Shown: positions 53,831 through 63,276, numbered from the stretch's first letter. The stretch is 64,000 bases of DNA from Streptomyces sp. Tue 6430 (GCA_021568835.1 JAKGSH010000007.1:1-64000); one strand, 5' to 3'. Translations and numbers: made by a program. The notes: generated by a model not told the origin, from the sequence alone.

Positions 53831-54862
53831 ATGACCGCACCGCACCCGCTCGTCACCCGTGCCCGGCACCTCGCCCAGACCCTCCTCGCCCCGCACGCCG
53901 AAGAGGTGGACCGGACGGAGGTCCCCACCGGTCATCTCACGGAGATCCGCCGCTCGGGCCTGCTCGGCCTGCACGCGCCCGAGGAGTACGGCGGCTCGGA
54001 CGCGCCCGCGTCGGTGGTGCGGAAGACGGCGGAGATCCTCGCCGGGGCGTGCTGCTCGACCTGGTTCGTGCAGACCCAGCACCACACGCCGGTCCTGACG
54101 CTCGTCAGGAGCGAGCACCCGGTCCGCGAACGGCTGCTGGGGCCCCTGGCCCGCGGCGAGCTGCTGTCGGGTGTCGCCTACGCCCATCTGCGGGCGCATC
54201 CGCGGATTCCGGTGCGGGTCACCCGGGACGGCGACGGCTGGCGCTTCGACGGACGGGTCCCCTGGTACACGGGGTGGGGGCTGAACGACGTGATGCTGCT
54301 GGCCGGTGTGACCGACGCCGACGAGGCGCTGTTCGCCTTCACCGAGGCGCGGGAGCAGCCGGGACTGCGGGCCTCGGCACCGATGCGGCTGACCGCGCTG
54401 ACCGCGGCCCGCACGGTGTCCCTGGAGCTGGACGGGCTGCGGCTGCCGGAGGAGGCGGTGGCGCTGCGGACGCCGTTCGCGCGGTGGGCCGCGGCGGACC
54501 GCCCGAAGACGGTGGCCGCGAACCCGGCGGTGTTCGGTGTGGCGGAGGCGGCCCTCGCCCTGCTGGACGAGGACACGGCGGCCGCCCTGCGCGCCCGTCT
54601 CACCGGGGTCCGCGACCGGGCCTACGCCCTGGCCGACCATCCGGTTCCGCACGAGCACACGGAGGAGCGTCTGGCCGTCAGGATCCGGGCGTACGAGGTG
54701 CTGCACGCGGCCACGACGGCGGCGGTGGTGGCGGGCGGCGGCCGGTCCCTGGCGCTGACGAATCGGGCCCAGCGGCTGGCGCGGGAGGCCCTGTTCCTCA
54801 TGGTCCAGGGCCAGACGCGGGAGTCCCGCGGGGCCCACCTCGACGCCTTGGCGGGCCGCTAG
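53831..54862 (+). CDS. Acyl-CoA-dehydrogenase-like flavoprotein
   Basis: 343 residues from ATG 53831. HLTEIRRSGLLGLHAPEEYG is the typical N-terminal substrate-side motif. The beta domain (LLSGVAYAHLRAHPRIPVRV, WRFDGRVPWYTGWGLNDVML) and C-terminal helical domain (YEVLHAATTAAVVAGGGRSL) follow. The catalytic Glu of true acyl-CoA dehydrogenases is not evident. It may belong to the group D flavin monooxygenases or nitroalkane-oxidase-like enzymes. Divergent from the YciI-sigma operon, so it is a possible target of it. Confidence 0.83.
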   Translation: MTAPHPLVTRARHLAQTLLAPHAEEVDRTEVPTGHLTEIRRSGLLGLHAPEEYGGSDAPASVVRKTAEILAGACCSTWFVQTQHHTPVLTLVRSEHPVRERLLGPLARGELLSGVAYAHLRAHPRIPVRVTRDGDGWRFDGRVPWYTGWGLNDVMLLAGVTDADEALFAFTEAREQPGLRASAPMRLTALTAARTVSLELDGLRLPEEAVALRTPFARWAAADRPKTVAANPAVFGVAEAALALLDEDTAAALRARLTGVRDRAYALADHPVPHEHTEERLAVRIRAYEVLHAATTAAVVAGGGRSLALTNRAQRLAREALFLMVQGQTRESRGAHLDALAGR

Positions 54863-54895
54863 GCTCCGTTCCCCGTGGGGCGTGTGCGCACGAAG

Positions 54896-54933
54896 ACGGC
54901 CGGTGCCCGCCCCGCGGGGTGGGCACCGGCCGT
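54896..54933 (+). terminator. Terminator after the flavoprotein gene
   Basis: ACGGCCGGTGCCC and GGGCACCGGCCGT form a perfect 13-bp stem with a 12-base loop followed by a pyrimidine tract (CCTTCTCTCC). Confidence 0.85.
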
Positions 54934-54943
54934 CCTTCTCTCC

Positions 54944-55111
54944 TCAGTCCTCGTCGCCCGCCTGCACCACGACGAGGAAGGCGTCCGACTTCAGGTCCAT
55001 CACCACGGTGGCGGGCTCCCCCTCGGCTCGCCGCCTGGCCGCGGACTCCTCCGCCGGCCACGATCCGCGCGGGGCTCCCGCGGGGAAACGCTCCAACACC
55101 TTCGCGCCCAT
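54944..55111 (-). CDS. Small conserved hypothetical protein
   Basis: ATG 55111 with GGGAGG about 11 bases upstream gives 55 residues (MGAKVLERFPAGAPRGSWPA, EGEPATVVMDLKSDAFLVVV). A GTG at 55153 would add 14 residues. The sequence alternates charged and hydrophobic residues and looks like a small globular domain. No family recognised. It lies 73 bp beyond the MMPL stop on the same strand. Confidence 0.6.
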   Translation of the reverse strand: MGAKVLERFPAGAPRGSWPAEESAARRRAEGEPATVVMDLKSDAFLVVVQAGDED

Positions 55112-55184
55112 AGCGGCAGACACCTCCCGATTCGATACGAACACGTCCGTCACCTACGCCTGCCCGCTGCCGGCCGAAACATGT

Positions 55185-57314
55185 TCAGGACGCGTCCACC
55201 TGGGCGACATCCCGGTCCCGGTCGCCGGGCCGGTCGTGGTCGTGGTCACGGCTGAGCCGTCCCGGCCACCAGGCGCGGGCGCCGAGGTCCCGCACCAGAG
55301 CGGGCACCAGCAGCGAACGCACCACGAGCGTGTCGAGCAGCACGCCGAAAGCGACGATGAAGGCGATCTGCACGAGGAAGGCCAGCGGAATCACGCCGAG
55401 CGCGGCGAAGGTGGCGGCCAGCACCACCCCGGCGGAGGTGATGACGCCGCCGGTGGTGATCACACCGCGCAGCACGCCTTCGCGAACCCCGTGCCGCAGG
55501 GACTCCTCACGCACCCGGGACATGAGGAAGATGTTGTAGTCGACGCCCAGCGCCACGAGGAAGACGAACCCGTACAGCGGAACGGACGGATCCGTGCCGG
55601 TGAAGCCGAAGACGTGCTCGAAGACGAGGCCGGCGACCCCCAGGGTGGCGAGGAAGTTCAGTCCCACGGTGGCGACCAGCAGGGCGGGCGTGAGCAGGGA
55701 GCGCAGCAGCACGGTCAGGATGAGGAAGATGATGGCGAGGACCACCGGCACGATCAGGGTGCGGTCGCGCTCGGCGGTGCGCAGGGTGTCGTACTGCTGG
55801 GCCGTGTAGCCGCCCACCAGGGCGTCCGCGCCGGGAACGGCGTGCAGCGCGGTGCGCAGCCGCGCCACCGTGTCCTTGGCCGCGTCGCTGTCCGCCGCCG
55901 CCTTCAGGGTGACGTCGACACGGGTCCGTCCGTCGACGACGAGCGGCTCCCCGCCAGGCGCTCCGGACGCGCTCACCGCCGCGGCCGCGGCCACGCCGTC
56001 GGTCGTGCGGGACGTCTCGACCACCTTCGTCAGCCGGTCGGCGTCGGCGATGACCACCACCGGGTTGCCCGCACCGCCTGGGAAGTGCCGGGCGAGCGTC
56101 TGCTGGGCCGCCACGGACGGGGCGTCGTTGACGAAGGTCTCGTCCAGCGGGACGCCCTTGGAGGTGAGGCCGGGCGCGAACGCGGCGCAGGCGAGCAGTG
56201 CGGCCAGCGACACGGCCCACACCTTGCGGGGGGCCCGGTCCACCAGGGCCGCGACGCGGTGCCAGATCCGGCCGCCGGCACCCCGGTCGTCGGCGGGCCG
56301 GGGCTTGGCGGGCCAGTAGGCGGCGCGACCGAGGAGCACCAGGACGGCGGGCAGGAACGTCAGCGTGCTCACCACGGCGGCGATGATGCCGATGGCCCCG
56401 ACGGGCCCCAGCGCCCGGTTGTTGGTGAGGTCGCTGAGCAGCAGCGCGAGCAGCCCCAGGGCGACGGTCGCGGCACTGGCCACCACGGTGCTCCAGGACC
56501 GGCCCAGCGCGGCCCGCATGGCCGCGAACCGGTCCGTGCGGGAGGCGAGTTCCTCGCGGTAGCGGGCGGTCAGGAGCAGGGCGTAGTCGGTGGCCGCGCC
56601 GATGACGAGGATCGACAGGATGCCCTGGACCTGCCCGTCCACGCGCACCACGTCGTGGTCGGCGAGCACGTAGACGACGGCGCAGGCGAGGCCGAGCGCG
56701 AGGACGGCGCCGACGATGATCACCAGGGGGAGCAGCACACTGCGGTAGACGAGCAGCAGGATCACCAGGACGGTCACCAGCGCGACGGCGAGGAGCAGGC
56801 CGTCGATGCCGGCGAACGCGTCGGAGAGGTCGGCCTGGGTCGCGGCCGGTCCGGCCAGTTCGACGGTGGTGCCGGGGACCCGCTCGGCCGCGGCGCGGAT
56901 CCGCTCCAGGGCCGGGGCCAGTTCCTCCCCGAGGTCGGGGCGCAGCGGCACCACGCCCTCCAGGGCCTCGCCGTCCTCGGAGAGCAGCGCGGGCGAGACC
57001 CGGCCCGCCACCCCCGGGGCGTCGGCGAGCGAGGTGAGGGCCTGTGCGGCGGCCTCGCGCCGGTCCGCCACGCCGGTGTCCCCGTCCGACGTCCACACGA
57101 CGATGGCGGGCAGGGTCTCCTCCTGGCGGAAGGCCCGCTGGGCGCTGACGACCTCGGTCGATTCGGCGCTGCGCGGCAGGAAGGCGGCCTGGTCGTTGGT
57201 GGCGACCTCGCCCAGGCGCCCGGCGAACGGCCCGAGGACGCCGCCGAGGACGAGCCAGACGGCGACGAGCAGGACCGGGACGAGCCGGCGGGCCCGTCGA
57301 AGGGTGGTGGACAT
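55185..57314 (-). CDS. MMPL-family RND exporter
   Basis: 709 residues from ATG 57314 with GGAG 4 bases upstream. Two similar halves, each with one leading helix, a large extracytoplasmic loop and five clustered helices (GLLLAVALVTVLVILLLVYR with DYALLLTARYREELASRTDR; RTLIVPVVLAIIFLILTVLL with VDYNIFLMSRVREESLRHGV). The paired ATDYALLL and GVDYNIFL motifs carry the proton-relay Asp-Tyr pairs of MmpL proteins. It exports lipids or toxic compounds using the proton gradient. A MarR gene upstream on the same strand and an inverted repeat just before the start indicate inducible expression. Confidence 0.94.
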   Translation of the reverse strand: MSTTLRRARRLVPVLLVAVWLVLGGVLGPFAGRLGEVATNDQAAFLPRSAESTEVVSAQRAFRQEETLPAIVVWTSDGDTGVADRREAAAQALTSLADAPGVAGRVSPALLSEDGEALEGVVPLRPDLGEELAPALERIRAAAERVPGTTVELAGPAATQADLSDAFAGIDGLLLAVALVTVLVILLLVYRSVLLPLVIIVGAVLALGLACAVVYVLADHDVVRVDGQVQGILSILVIGAATDYALLLTARYREELASRTDRFAAMRAALGRSWSTVVASAATVALGLLALLLSDLTNNRALGPVGAIGIIAAVVSTLTFLPAVLVLLGRAAYWPAKPRPADDRGAGGRIWHRVAALVDRAPRKVWAVSLAALLACAAFAPGLTSKGVPLDETFVNDAPSVAAQQTLARHFPGGAGNPVVVIADADRLTKVVETSRTTDGVAAAAAVSASGAPGGEPLVVDGRTRVDVTLKAAADSDAAKDTVARLRTALHAVPGADALVGGYTAQQYDTLRTAERDRTLIVPVVLAIIFLILTVLLRSLLTPALLVATVGLNFLATLGVAGLVFEHVFGFTGTDPSVPLYGFVFLVALGVDYNIFLMSRVREESLRHGVREGVLRGVITTGGVITSAGVVLAATFAALGVIPLAFLVQIAFIVAFGVLLDTLVVRSLLVPALVRDLGARAWWPGRLSRDHDHDRPGDRDRDVAQVDAS

Positions 57315-57342
57315 CGTTCTCCTGCTGCGAAGGGACAGATAT

Positions 57343-57371
57343 CTCGATGGATGACAATCTCAATCATCGAG
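57343..57371. promoter_or_regulatory. MarR-type operator upstream of the MMPL gene
   Basis: CTCGATGG at 57343-57350 and CATCGAG at 57365-57371 face each other within an AT-rich 30-bp window, arms extending imperfectly. It lies 29 bp before the MMPL start and between it and the marR-type gene. Confidence 0.55.
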
Positions 57372-57466
57372 TAATCGTGAACGGGGGGATCCTAGACTGC
57401 GTTCCTTCTTCTGCCCTCACAGGGTCGGCGGATGCGCCGGATCGCGCCCGTCCCCAGCGGCCGTCC

Positions 57467-57973
57467 TCAGCGGCCGAGAGTGGCTATCCCCGAGAGTTCC
57501 TCGTTCATCGCCGTCAGGAAGCGCAGCACCACCGACAGCTCTTCCTCGGTGAAACGGGACCGGGCGGCCTGTGTGGCCTCGGCCAGGGGCCGGAAATGGG
57601 CCCGCGCCGCGGACCGGGCGTCCGGCGCGTAGTGCAGGTGCACCACTCTGCGGTCGGCGCTCTCGCGGACCCGCCGGACGTGGCCGGCGCGCTCCAGCCG
57701 GTCGACGCACGCGGTGACGGCACCGGAGGTCAGCCCGAGGTGCTCGCGCAGCCGCTTGGGGGTCATGGGCTCCTCCGCGTCGAGGATCGCCGCCAGCGCC
57801 TGGACGTCCGTGGCGTGCAGTCCGTGGTCGCCCGCGAACCCGTGCACCAGCCGGTTGATCTCACCGTTCATCCGCCGCAGCCCGACCGCGAAGGCGTACA
57901 GGTCGGCCGGTGGCGCGGGCGCCTGGGTGTCCCGTCCCCGTTCGTGCTGCTCGCGCTCGTTCCCTGTGGCCAC
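57467..57973 (-). CDS. MarR-family regulator
   Basis: 168 residues from GTG 57973. Dimer helices (DLYAFAVGLRRMNGEINRLV) flank a winged helix (LREHLGLTSGAVTACVDRLE, AGHVRRVRESADRRVVHLHY), the DRR turn being the MarR wing signature. It is transcribed toward the MMPL exporter, 152 bp away, with a palindrome in between. It is probably a repressor of the exporter relieved by its substrate. Confidence 0.93.
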   Translation of the reverse strand: MATGNEREQHERGRDTQAPAPPADLYAFAVGLRRMNGEINRLVHGFAGDHGLHATDVQALAAILDAEEPMTPKRLREHLGLTSGAVTACVDRLERAGHVRRVRESADRRVVHLHYAPDARSAARAHFRPLAEATQAARSRFTEEELSVVLRFLTAMNEELSGIATLGR

Positions 57974-58111
57974 GCGATCAGCGTAGCCGCTGCCCGCGAT
58001 CACCCGATCGTGCCCTCGGAGCCCGTCGCGCATCCGCCGCCCGCCCGCACGGGGAAGACACCCGGGGAAGGCACACCGGGTGGGGGCGTCGACGCGAAGG
58101 ACCGAGGACTC

Positions 58112-59638
58112 ATGACCGCACAGGGCCAAGGCCACGACCGGGAACCCCTCCGCTGCCTGGTCACCGGCGCCACGGGCTACATCGGCGGCCGGCTCGTCCC
58201 GGAGCTGCTGGCGGCCGGCCACCGGGTGCGCTGCCTGGCCCGTTCCCCGGAACGGCTGCGCGACCACCCGTGGGCCGGGGAGGTGGAGGTGGCGCGCGGG
58301 GACGTCACGGACGCCGCGTCGGTCGCGGAGGCGATGCGCGACGTCGACGTCGCCTACTACCTGGTGCACGCCCTGGGCTCGGGCCGGGACTTCGAGGAGA
58401 CCGACCGGCGGGCGGCGCACATCTTCGGCGAGCGGGCCCGCGCCGCCGGGGTGCGCCGCATCGTCTACCTCGGAGGCCTCACCCCGCCCGGTGTCCCCGA
58501 GCGGGAGCTGTCGCCGCACCTGCGCTCGCGCGCCGAGGTCGGCCGCATCCTGCTGGACTCGGGGGTGCCGACCACCGTGCTGCGGGCGGCCGTGGTCATC
58601 GGCTCGGGCTCGGTCTCCTTCGAGATGCTCCGCTACCTCACCGAACGCCTGCCCGTCATGGTCACGCCGAGCTGGGTGCGCACCAGGATCCAGCCCGTCG
58701 CCGTCCGGGACGTGCTGCGCGCCCTGGTCGGCAGCGCCCGGATGCCCGAGGACGTCAACCGGGCCTTCGACATCGGCGGGCCGGAGGTGCTGACGTACCG
58801 GGAGATGATGATCCGCTACGCCGCGGTGGCGGGCCTGCCGCGCCGGATCATCGTCCCGGTGCCCGTGCTCACCCCCCGGCTCTCCAGCCACTGGGTGGGC
58901 CTCGTCACGCCCGTGCCCGCCTCCATCGCGCGGCCGCTCACCGAGTCGCTGCGCCACGAGGTGGTGTGCCGGGAGCACGACATCGCCCGGTACGTGCCGG
59001 ACCCGCCCGGACATCCGGTGGGCTTCGACGAGGCGGTACGGCTGGCGCTGCGGCGGGTCCGCGACGCGGAGGTCGTCACCCGCTGGTCCTCCGCCTCCCT
59101 GCCCGGCGCTCCCAGCGACCCGCTGCCGACCGACCCCGACTGGGCGGGCGGCAGCCTGTACACCGACTGCCGGGAGGTGCCCGTGCAGGCCTCCCGGGAG
59201 GCGCTGTGGCGGGTGATCGAGGGCGTGGGCGGCGACAACGGCTGGTACTCCTTCCCGCTGGCCTGGGCGGTGCGCGGATGGCTGGACCGGCTGGTCGGCG
59301 GGGTGGGACTGCGCCGGGGCCGGCGCGACGCGGCGCGTCTGCGGGTGGGCGACTCGCTGGACTTCTGGCGGGTCGAGGAGATCGAGCCCGGACACCTGCT
59401 CCGGCTGCGGGCCGAGATGCGGCTGCCCGGTCTGGCCTGGCTGGAGATGTCCGTGGAGACGGACGGGGCGGGCGGCACCCGCTACCGCCAGCGCGCCCTG
59501 TTCCATCCGCACGGGCTGCTCGGCCAGGCCTACTGGTGGAGCGTCTCCCCCTTCCACGCGGTGGTGTTCGGCGGCATGGCCCGCAACATCGCCAAGGCCT
59601 CGGCGGCCGAGGTTCCCGGCCGGGCGTCCGCCGCATGA
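58112..59638 (+). CDS. SDR/NmrA-like protein fused to DUF2867
   Basis: 508 residues from ATG 58112. The N-terminal Rossmann domain has the VTGATGYIGGRLVPELLAAG dinucleotide loop and continues to about residue 320 (DVAYYLVHALGSGRDFEETD, AFDIGGPEVLTYREMM). The C-terminal 170 residues (YTDCREVPVQASREALWRVI, SLDFWRVEEIEPGHLLRLRA, YRQRALFHPHGLLGQAYWWS) are a DUF2867 (START-like) domain. Widespread in actinomycetes and unstudied. A lipid or ketone substrate is possible. Divergent from the MarR gene. Confidence 0.9.
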   Translation: MTAQGQGHDREPLRCLVTGATGYIGGRLVPELLAAGHRVRCLARSPERLRDHPWAGEVEVARGDVTDAASVAEAMRDVDVAYYLVHALGSGRDFEETDRRAAHIFGERARAAGVRRIVYLGGLTPPGVPERELSPHLRSRAEVGRILLDSGVPTTVLRAAVVIGSGSVSFEMLRYLTERLPVMVTPSWVRTRIQPVAVRDVLRALVGSARMPEDVNRAFDIGGPEVLTYREMMIRYAAVAGLPRRIIVPVPVLTPRLSSHWVGLVTPVPASIARPLTESLRHEVVCREHDIARYVPDPPGHPVGFDEAVRLALRRVRDAEVVTRWSSASLPGAPSDPLPTDPDWAGGSLYTDCREVPVQASREALWRVIEGVGGDNGWYSFPLAWAVRGWLDRLVGGVGLRRGRRDAARLRVGDSLDFWRVEEIEPGHLLRLRAEMRLPGLAWLEMSVETDGAGGTRYRQRALFHPHGLLGQAYWWSVSPFHAVVFGGMARNIAKASAAEVPGRASAA

Positions 59639-59708
59639 CGGCGCATCCGCCGGGCGCCCCGCCGCGGAAGCACCCGGTGGCCCCTCACCCCCGTCGGAAG
59701 CCGGCTTC

Positions 59709-61070
59709 ATGAACGTGTCCGTCGTCCTGTTCACCTCCGATCTGCGGCTGCACGACCATCCGCCGCTGCGGGCGGCTCTGGAAGGGGCCCGGGAGGTGGT
59801 CCCGCTGTTCGTGCGCGACCGGGCCGTCGACGCCGCCGGGTTCGCCGCGCCCAACCGGCTGGCCTTCCTCTCCGACTGCCTGCGGGACCTGGACGCGGGG
59901 CTGCGCGAACGGGGCGGACGGCTCGTGCTCCGCTCGGGGGACGTGGTCGAGGAGGTGTGCCGGGTCGCCGGCGAGGCGGGCGCCGACGAGGTCCATCTGG
60001 CCGCCGACGTCAGCCGGTACGCGCAGCACCGCGAGGAGCGGCTGCGGCACGCCCTGGAGGCGAAGGGCGTACGGCTGCACGTGCACGACGCCGTGACGGC
60101 CGCCGTCGCGCCGGGGGCGGTGACACCGGCCGGGTCGGACCGCTTCGCCGTGTTCACGCCGTACTTCCGGCGCTGGTCGCGGGAGCGGCTGCGGGAGGTG
60201 CTCGACGCGCCGCGCGCCGTCACCGTCCCGGACGGCGTCGGCTCGGAGGAACTCCCGGCGCACGAGGGCGTGTCCGAGGGACTGGCGGCGGGCGGCGAGC
60301 GCGAGGGGCGGGCCCGGCTGGCGGCCTGGCTGCGCCACGGGATCGCCGCGTACGAGGACCGGCACGACGACCTGGCCGGCGACGCCACCTCCCGGCTGTC
60401 GCCCCATCTGCACTTCGGCACCCTCTCCCCCGTCGAACTCGTGCGCCGGTCGCGCACGGCGGGCGGTGCGGGCGCCGAGGCGTTCGTACGGCAGGTCGCC
60501 TGGCGCGACTTCCACCGGCAGGTGCTGGCGGCCCGTCCGGCCGCCGCCGTCGCCGACTACCGGCCCCGGCACGACGACTGGCGCACCGAGCGGACCGCGC
60601 ACGACGACATCGAGGCGTGGCGGGAGGGCCGTACCGGCTATCCGATCGTGGACGCGGCGATGCGGCAGCTGCGCCACGAGGGCTGGATGCACAACCGGGG
60701 CCGGCTGCTGACGGCGAGTTTCCTCACCAAGACGCTGTACGTCGACTGGCGGATCGGCGCGCGCCACTTCCTGGAGCTGCTCGTCGACGGGGACCTGGCG
60801 AACAACCAGCTCAACTGGCAGTGGGTCGCGGGCACCGGCACCGACAGCCGCCCCAACCGGGTCCTCAACCCGGTCACCCAGGCGAAGCGGTACGACCCGG
60901 ACGGGGCGTACGTGCGGCGCTGGGTGCCGGAACTGGCGGGGATCGGGGGCGGGGCGGTGCACGAGCCGTGGAAGCTGCGCGGCCCGGACCGGGCGGCCGG
61001 CTACCCCGACCCGGTGGTCGAGCTGTCCGAGGGCCTGGCGCGCTTCCGGCGGGCGCGCGGGCTCGACTGA
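59709..61070 (+). CDS. phr: Deoxyribodipyrimidine photolyase (class I)
   Basis: 453 residues, frame intact. VSVVLFTSDLRLHDHPPLRA opens the antenna-binding domain. FAD domain motifs: SRLSPHLHFGTLSPVELVRR, FVRQVAWRDFHRQVLAARP, WMHNRGRLLTASFLTKTLYV, and NQLNWQWVAGTGTDSRPNRV with NPVTQAKRYDPDGAYVRRWV. These contain the Trp residues used in electron transfer to FAD. It repairs UV-induced cyclobutane dimers in light. It starts 70 bp after the SDR gene and may share its transcript. Confidence 0.95.
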   Translation: MNVSVVLFTSDLRLHDHPPLRAALEGAREVVPLFVRDRAVDAAGFAAPNRLAFLSDCLRDLDAGLRERGGRLVLRSGDVVEEVCRVAGEAGADEVHLAADVSRYAQHREERLRHALEAKGVRLHVHDAVTAAVAPGAVTPAGSDRFAVFTPYFRRWSRERLREVLDAPRAVTVPDGVGSEELPAHEGVSEGLAAGGEREGRARLAAWLRHGIAAYEDRHDDLAGDATSRLSPHLHFGTLSPVELVRRSRTAGGAGAEAFVRQVAWRDFHRQVLAARPAAAVADYRPRHDDWRTERTAHDDIEAWREGRTGYPIVDAAMRQLRHEGWMHNRGRLLTASFLTKTLYVDWRIGARHFLELLVDGDLANNQLNWQWVAGTGTDSRPNRVLNPVTQAKRYDPDGAYVRRWVPELAGIGGGAVHEPWKLRGPDRAAGYPDPVVELSEGLARFRRARGLD

Positions 61071-61206
61071 GGTGCGGGCGGTGCCGGTGGACGGGCGGCG
61101 ACACGGGGCGGCACGCCGCACGGCCGTCGCCGGACGTGCGGCCCGCCGGTCACGGCGGCGCCGGTCCGCGTGGCCGTCCGTCCCCCGCCCGTGCGCGCGG
61201 GCCCGC

Positions 61207-62112
61207 TCACCACGTGCGGCCCGCGTCCAGCAGCAGCTCGTGGACGCGGGTGACGTCCGGGTTCTCCACGGCTCCGGGCCGCTGGACGAGGAAGGCCGTG
61301 TTGATCGGCGGGTCCTCCGGCTCGTGCAGGGCGACGAGGACTCCCGAGGCCAGCTCGTCGAGGCAGAGGTAGCGCGGCAGGACGGTGAAACCGGCGCCCG
61401 CCGCGACCGCGGCGAGCACGCCGCGCAGGTCGGGCACGGTCACGGCGGCGGGACCGGACAGCCGCCGGCCGAAGACGTGCCGCCAGTAGCGGCGGGCGAT
61501 CGGCAGGTCCTGCGCGTAGGTGACCAGCGGGACCGGGTGCAGGGCCGCCGGCAGTTCGGCGGCCGGCCGGTCCCCGAGCCGCTCGGCCCAGACGGGCGCG
61601 GCGACCAGGACGAACTCCTCGTCCATGAAGGGGGTCGAGTTCAGGGTGCGGCCGCGCGGGCGGGTCGTGGCGATGACCAGGTCGTGCCGTCCGGCCCGCA
61701 GTTCGTCGAGCAGCGGCTCGGTCAGGCCCGGCGCCACGCGCAGCCGGACGCCCTCGGCCGCCAGCGGCGCGAGTGCGGGCAGGACGCGCAGGCACAGCAG
61801 TTCCGCGGGACCGGCGAGGTGCACGGGATCGGCGCGCCCCGGCGCGGGGCCGGGCCCGGCCACCACGGCCAGCTCGTCGAGCGGCGCCGCGATCCGCGCG
61901 GCGAGCGCCTCGGCGACGGCGGTGGGGGTGACGCCGCGCGGAAGCCGCTCGAACAGCTCCCGTCCGGCCTGCCTCTCCAGGGTCCGCATCTGTGTCGTCA
62001 CGGTCGGCTGCGACAGTCCGAGCAGTTGGGCGGCGCCGGTGAACGACCCCGAGCGGTAGACCGCGAGGAAGGTCCGCAACAGGTTCAGGTCCAGGTGATG
62101 GCTTGGTTCCAC
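61207..62112 (-). CDS. LysR-family regulator
   Basis: 301 residues from GTG 62112. Winged helix LDLNLLRTFLAVYRSGSFTG, AAQLLGLSQPTVTTQMRTLE, followed by the effector domain (ADPVHLAGPAELLCLRVLPA to FTVLPRYLCLDELASGVLVA). Divergent from the DJ-1/PfpI gene across 153 bp. The ATTCC-N13-GGAAT dyad at 62143-62165 lies between them and is a candidate binding site. Confidence 0.93.
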   Translation of the reverse strand: MEPSHHLDLNLLRTFLAVYRSGSFTGAAQLLGLSQPTVTTQMRTLERQAGRELFERLPRGVTPTAVAEALAARIAAPLDELAVVAGPGPAPGRADPVHLAGPAELLCLRVLPALAPLAAEGVRLRVAPGLTEPLLDELRAGRHDLVIATTRPRGRTLNSTPFMDEEFVLVAAPVWAERLGDRPAAELPAALHPVPLVTYAQDLPIARRYWRHVFGRRLSGPAAVTVPDLRGVLAAVAAGAGFTVLPRYLCLDELASGVLVALHEPEDPPINTAFLVQRPGAVENPDVTRVHELLLDAGRTW

Positions 62113-62142
62113 CGTAAGCAGTATTCCGTGTGGGCCATCGGG

Positions 62143-62165
62143 ATTCCCATACCTGGCATTGGAAT
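62143..62165. promoter_or_regulatory. LysR-type dyad between divergent genes
   Basis: ATTCC (62143-62147) and GGAAT (62161-62165) are inverted across 13 bp in an AT-rich patch 100 bp before the DJ-1/PfpI start. A T-N11-A motif fits inside. Confidence 0.4.
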
Positions 62166-62265
62166 TCTCATTGGTTGCCTATGGCTTGACGGCTTAGGTT
62201 CGGGGCATCGACACACCGACGTTCCACACCCGGAGCGTCAGGCACGACCCTCTGGAGAGAGCACC

Positions 62266-62961
62266 ATGGCAAAGATCCTTTTCGTGATGACCGGCGCGGA
62301 CCACTGGACGCTCGCCGACGGCAGCCGGCACCCCACCGGTTTCTGGGCCGAGGAGGCCGTCGCCCCGTACCAGGCGTTCCGCGCGGCGGGCCACGAGGTG
62401 GTCGTCGCCACGCCGGGCGGTGTGGTCCCGCCGGTGGACAAGGGCAGTCTCGCCGCCGAGTCGAACGGCGGCCAGGAGGAGGCCGACCGCGTCGCGGCCG
62501 GCCTCGAGAAGATGACCGAGCTGCGGCGTCCGGTGCGCCTGGAGGACGTGGACCTCGCCGACTACGCGGCCGTCTTCTACCCCGGCGGGCACGGCCCGAT
62601 GGAGGACCTGGCCGTCGACACCACCTCCGGCCGGATCCTCGCGACGGCCCTGGAGTCCGGCACGCCGCTCGGCGTCGTCTGCCACGGCCCGGCCGCCCTG
62701 CTGGCCGCCGTGAAGGAGGACGGCACCAACGTCTTCGCCGGCCGCCGCGTCGCCGCCTTCACCAACGACGAGGAGACGCAGGCCGGCCTCGCCGACAAGG
62801 CCAAGTGGCTCCTCCAGGACCGGCTGACCGAGGCGGGCGTCGACGTGCAGATCGGCGAGCCGTGGGCGCCGTACGTGATCGTGGACGGCAACCTCGTCAC
62901 CGGCCAGAACCCGGCCTCCTCGGCCCCGCTCGCCGCCGAGCTGCTGAAGAAGCTGGCCTGA
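62266..62961 (+). CDS. DJ-1/PfpI-family protein
   Basis: 231 residues from ATG 62266 with GGAGAG upstream. AKILFVMTGADHWTLADGSR, GHEVVVATPGGVVPPVDKGS, YAAVFYPGGHGPMEDLAVDT and nucleophile Cys in PLGVVCHGPAALLAAVKEDG. It ends VDGNLVTGQNPASSAPLAAE. The longer form with a GFWAEEAVAPY insert resembles Hsp31/glyoxalase-III-like members that detoxify methylglyoxal or protect proteins. Probably under the divergent LysR regulator. Confidence 0.93.
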   Translation: MAKILFVMTGADHWTLADGSRHPTGFWAEEAVAPYQAFRAAGHEVVVATPGGVVPPVDKGSLAAESNGGQEEADRVAAGLEKMTELRRPVRLEDVDLADYAAVFYPGGHGPMEDLAVDTTSGRILATALESGTPLGVVCHGPAALLAAVKEDGTNVFAGRRVAAFTNDEETQAGLADKAKWLLQDRLTEAGVDVQIGEPWAPYVIVDGNLVTGQNPASSAPLAAELLKKLA

Positions 62962-63276
62962 GCCCGTCGGCCGGCCGGCTCCGCGAGGCCCCGGACGCCG
63001 TCTCCGGGTGCCCGCGCCGGCCGGGTCCGGCCCTTTCCCCCAGCGGTTCGCGGGCGACTCCGCGCGCCCCGTGAGCCGCTGAGGCAGAGGGCCGCCGAGG
63101 CGAAAAGGGCCGCTGAACCGGACGGGACCGCCCTTCCGGCACGGGCTCCGGCCCTGAGGACGCGCCGGATGCCCACCACCCACCGGACCCGACGGGGACG
63201 CGCCGGTCCGGTCGGCCCGCGGCGGTCTGCGCCGGTCCAGCCCGCCCACGCCGGTCCGGTCGGCCCGCGGCGGACC
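62962..63276. other. Intergenic stretch with a 25-bp direct repeat
   Basis: No gene seen. Bases 63201-63225 recur exactly at 63249-63273 (unit begins CGCCGGTCCGGTCGGC), immediately before the stop codon of the minus-strand regulator gene. Confidence 0.65.

Noticed and set aside
57467-60457. A 996-codon open frame antisense to the SDR gene
   Set aside because: It is an extension of the MarR frame caused by high G+C with no stops. The plus-strand SDR protein has clear domains and codon bias, so only the MarR part is real.
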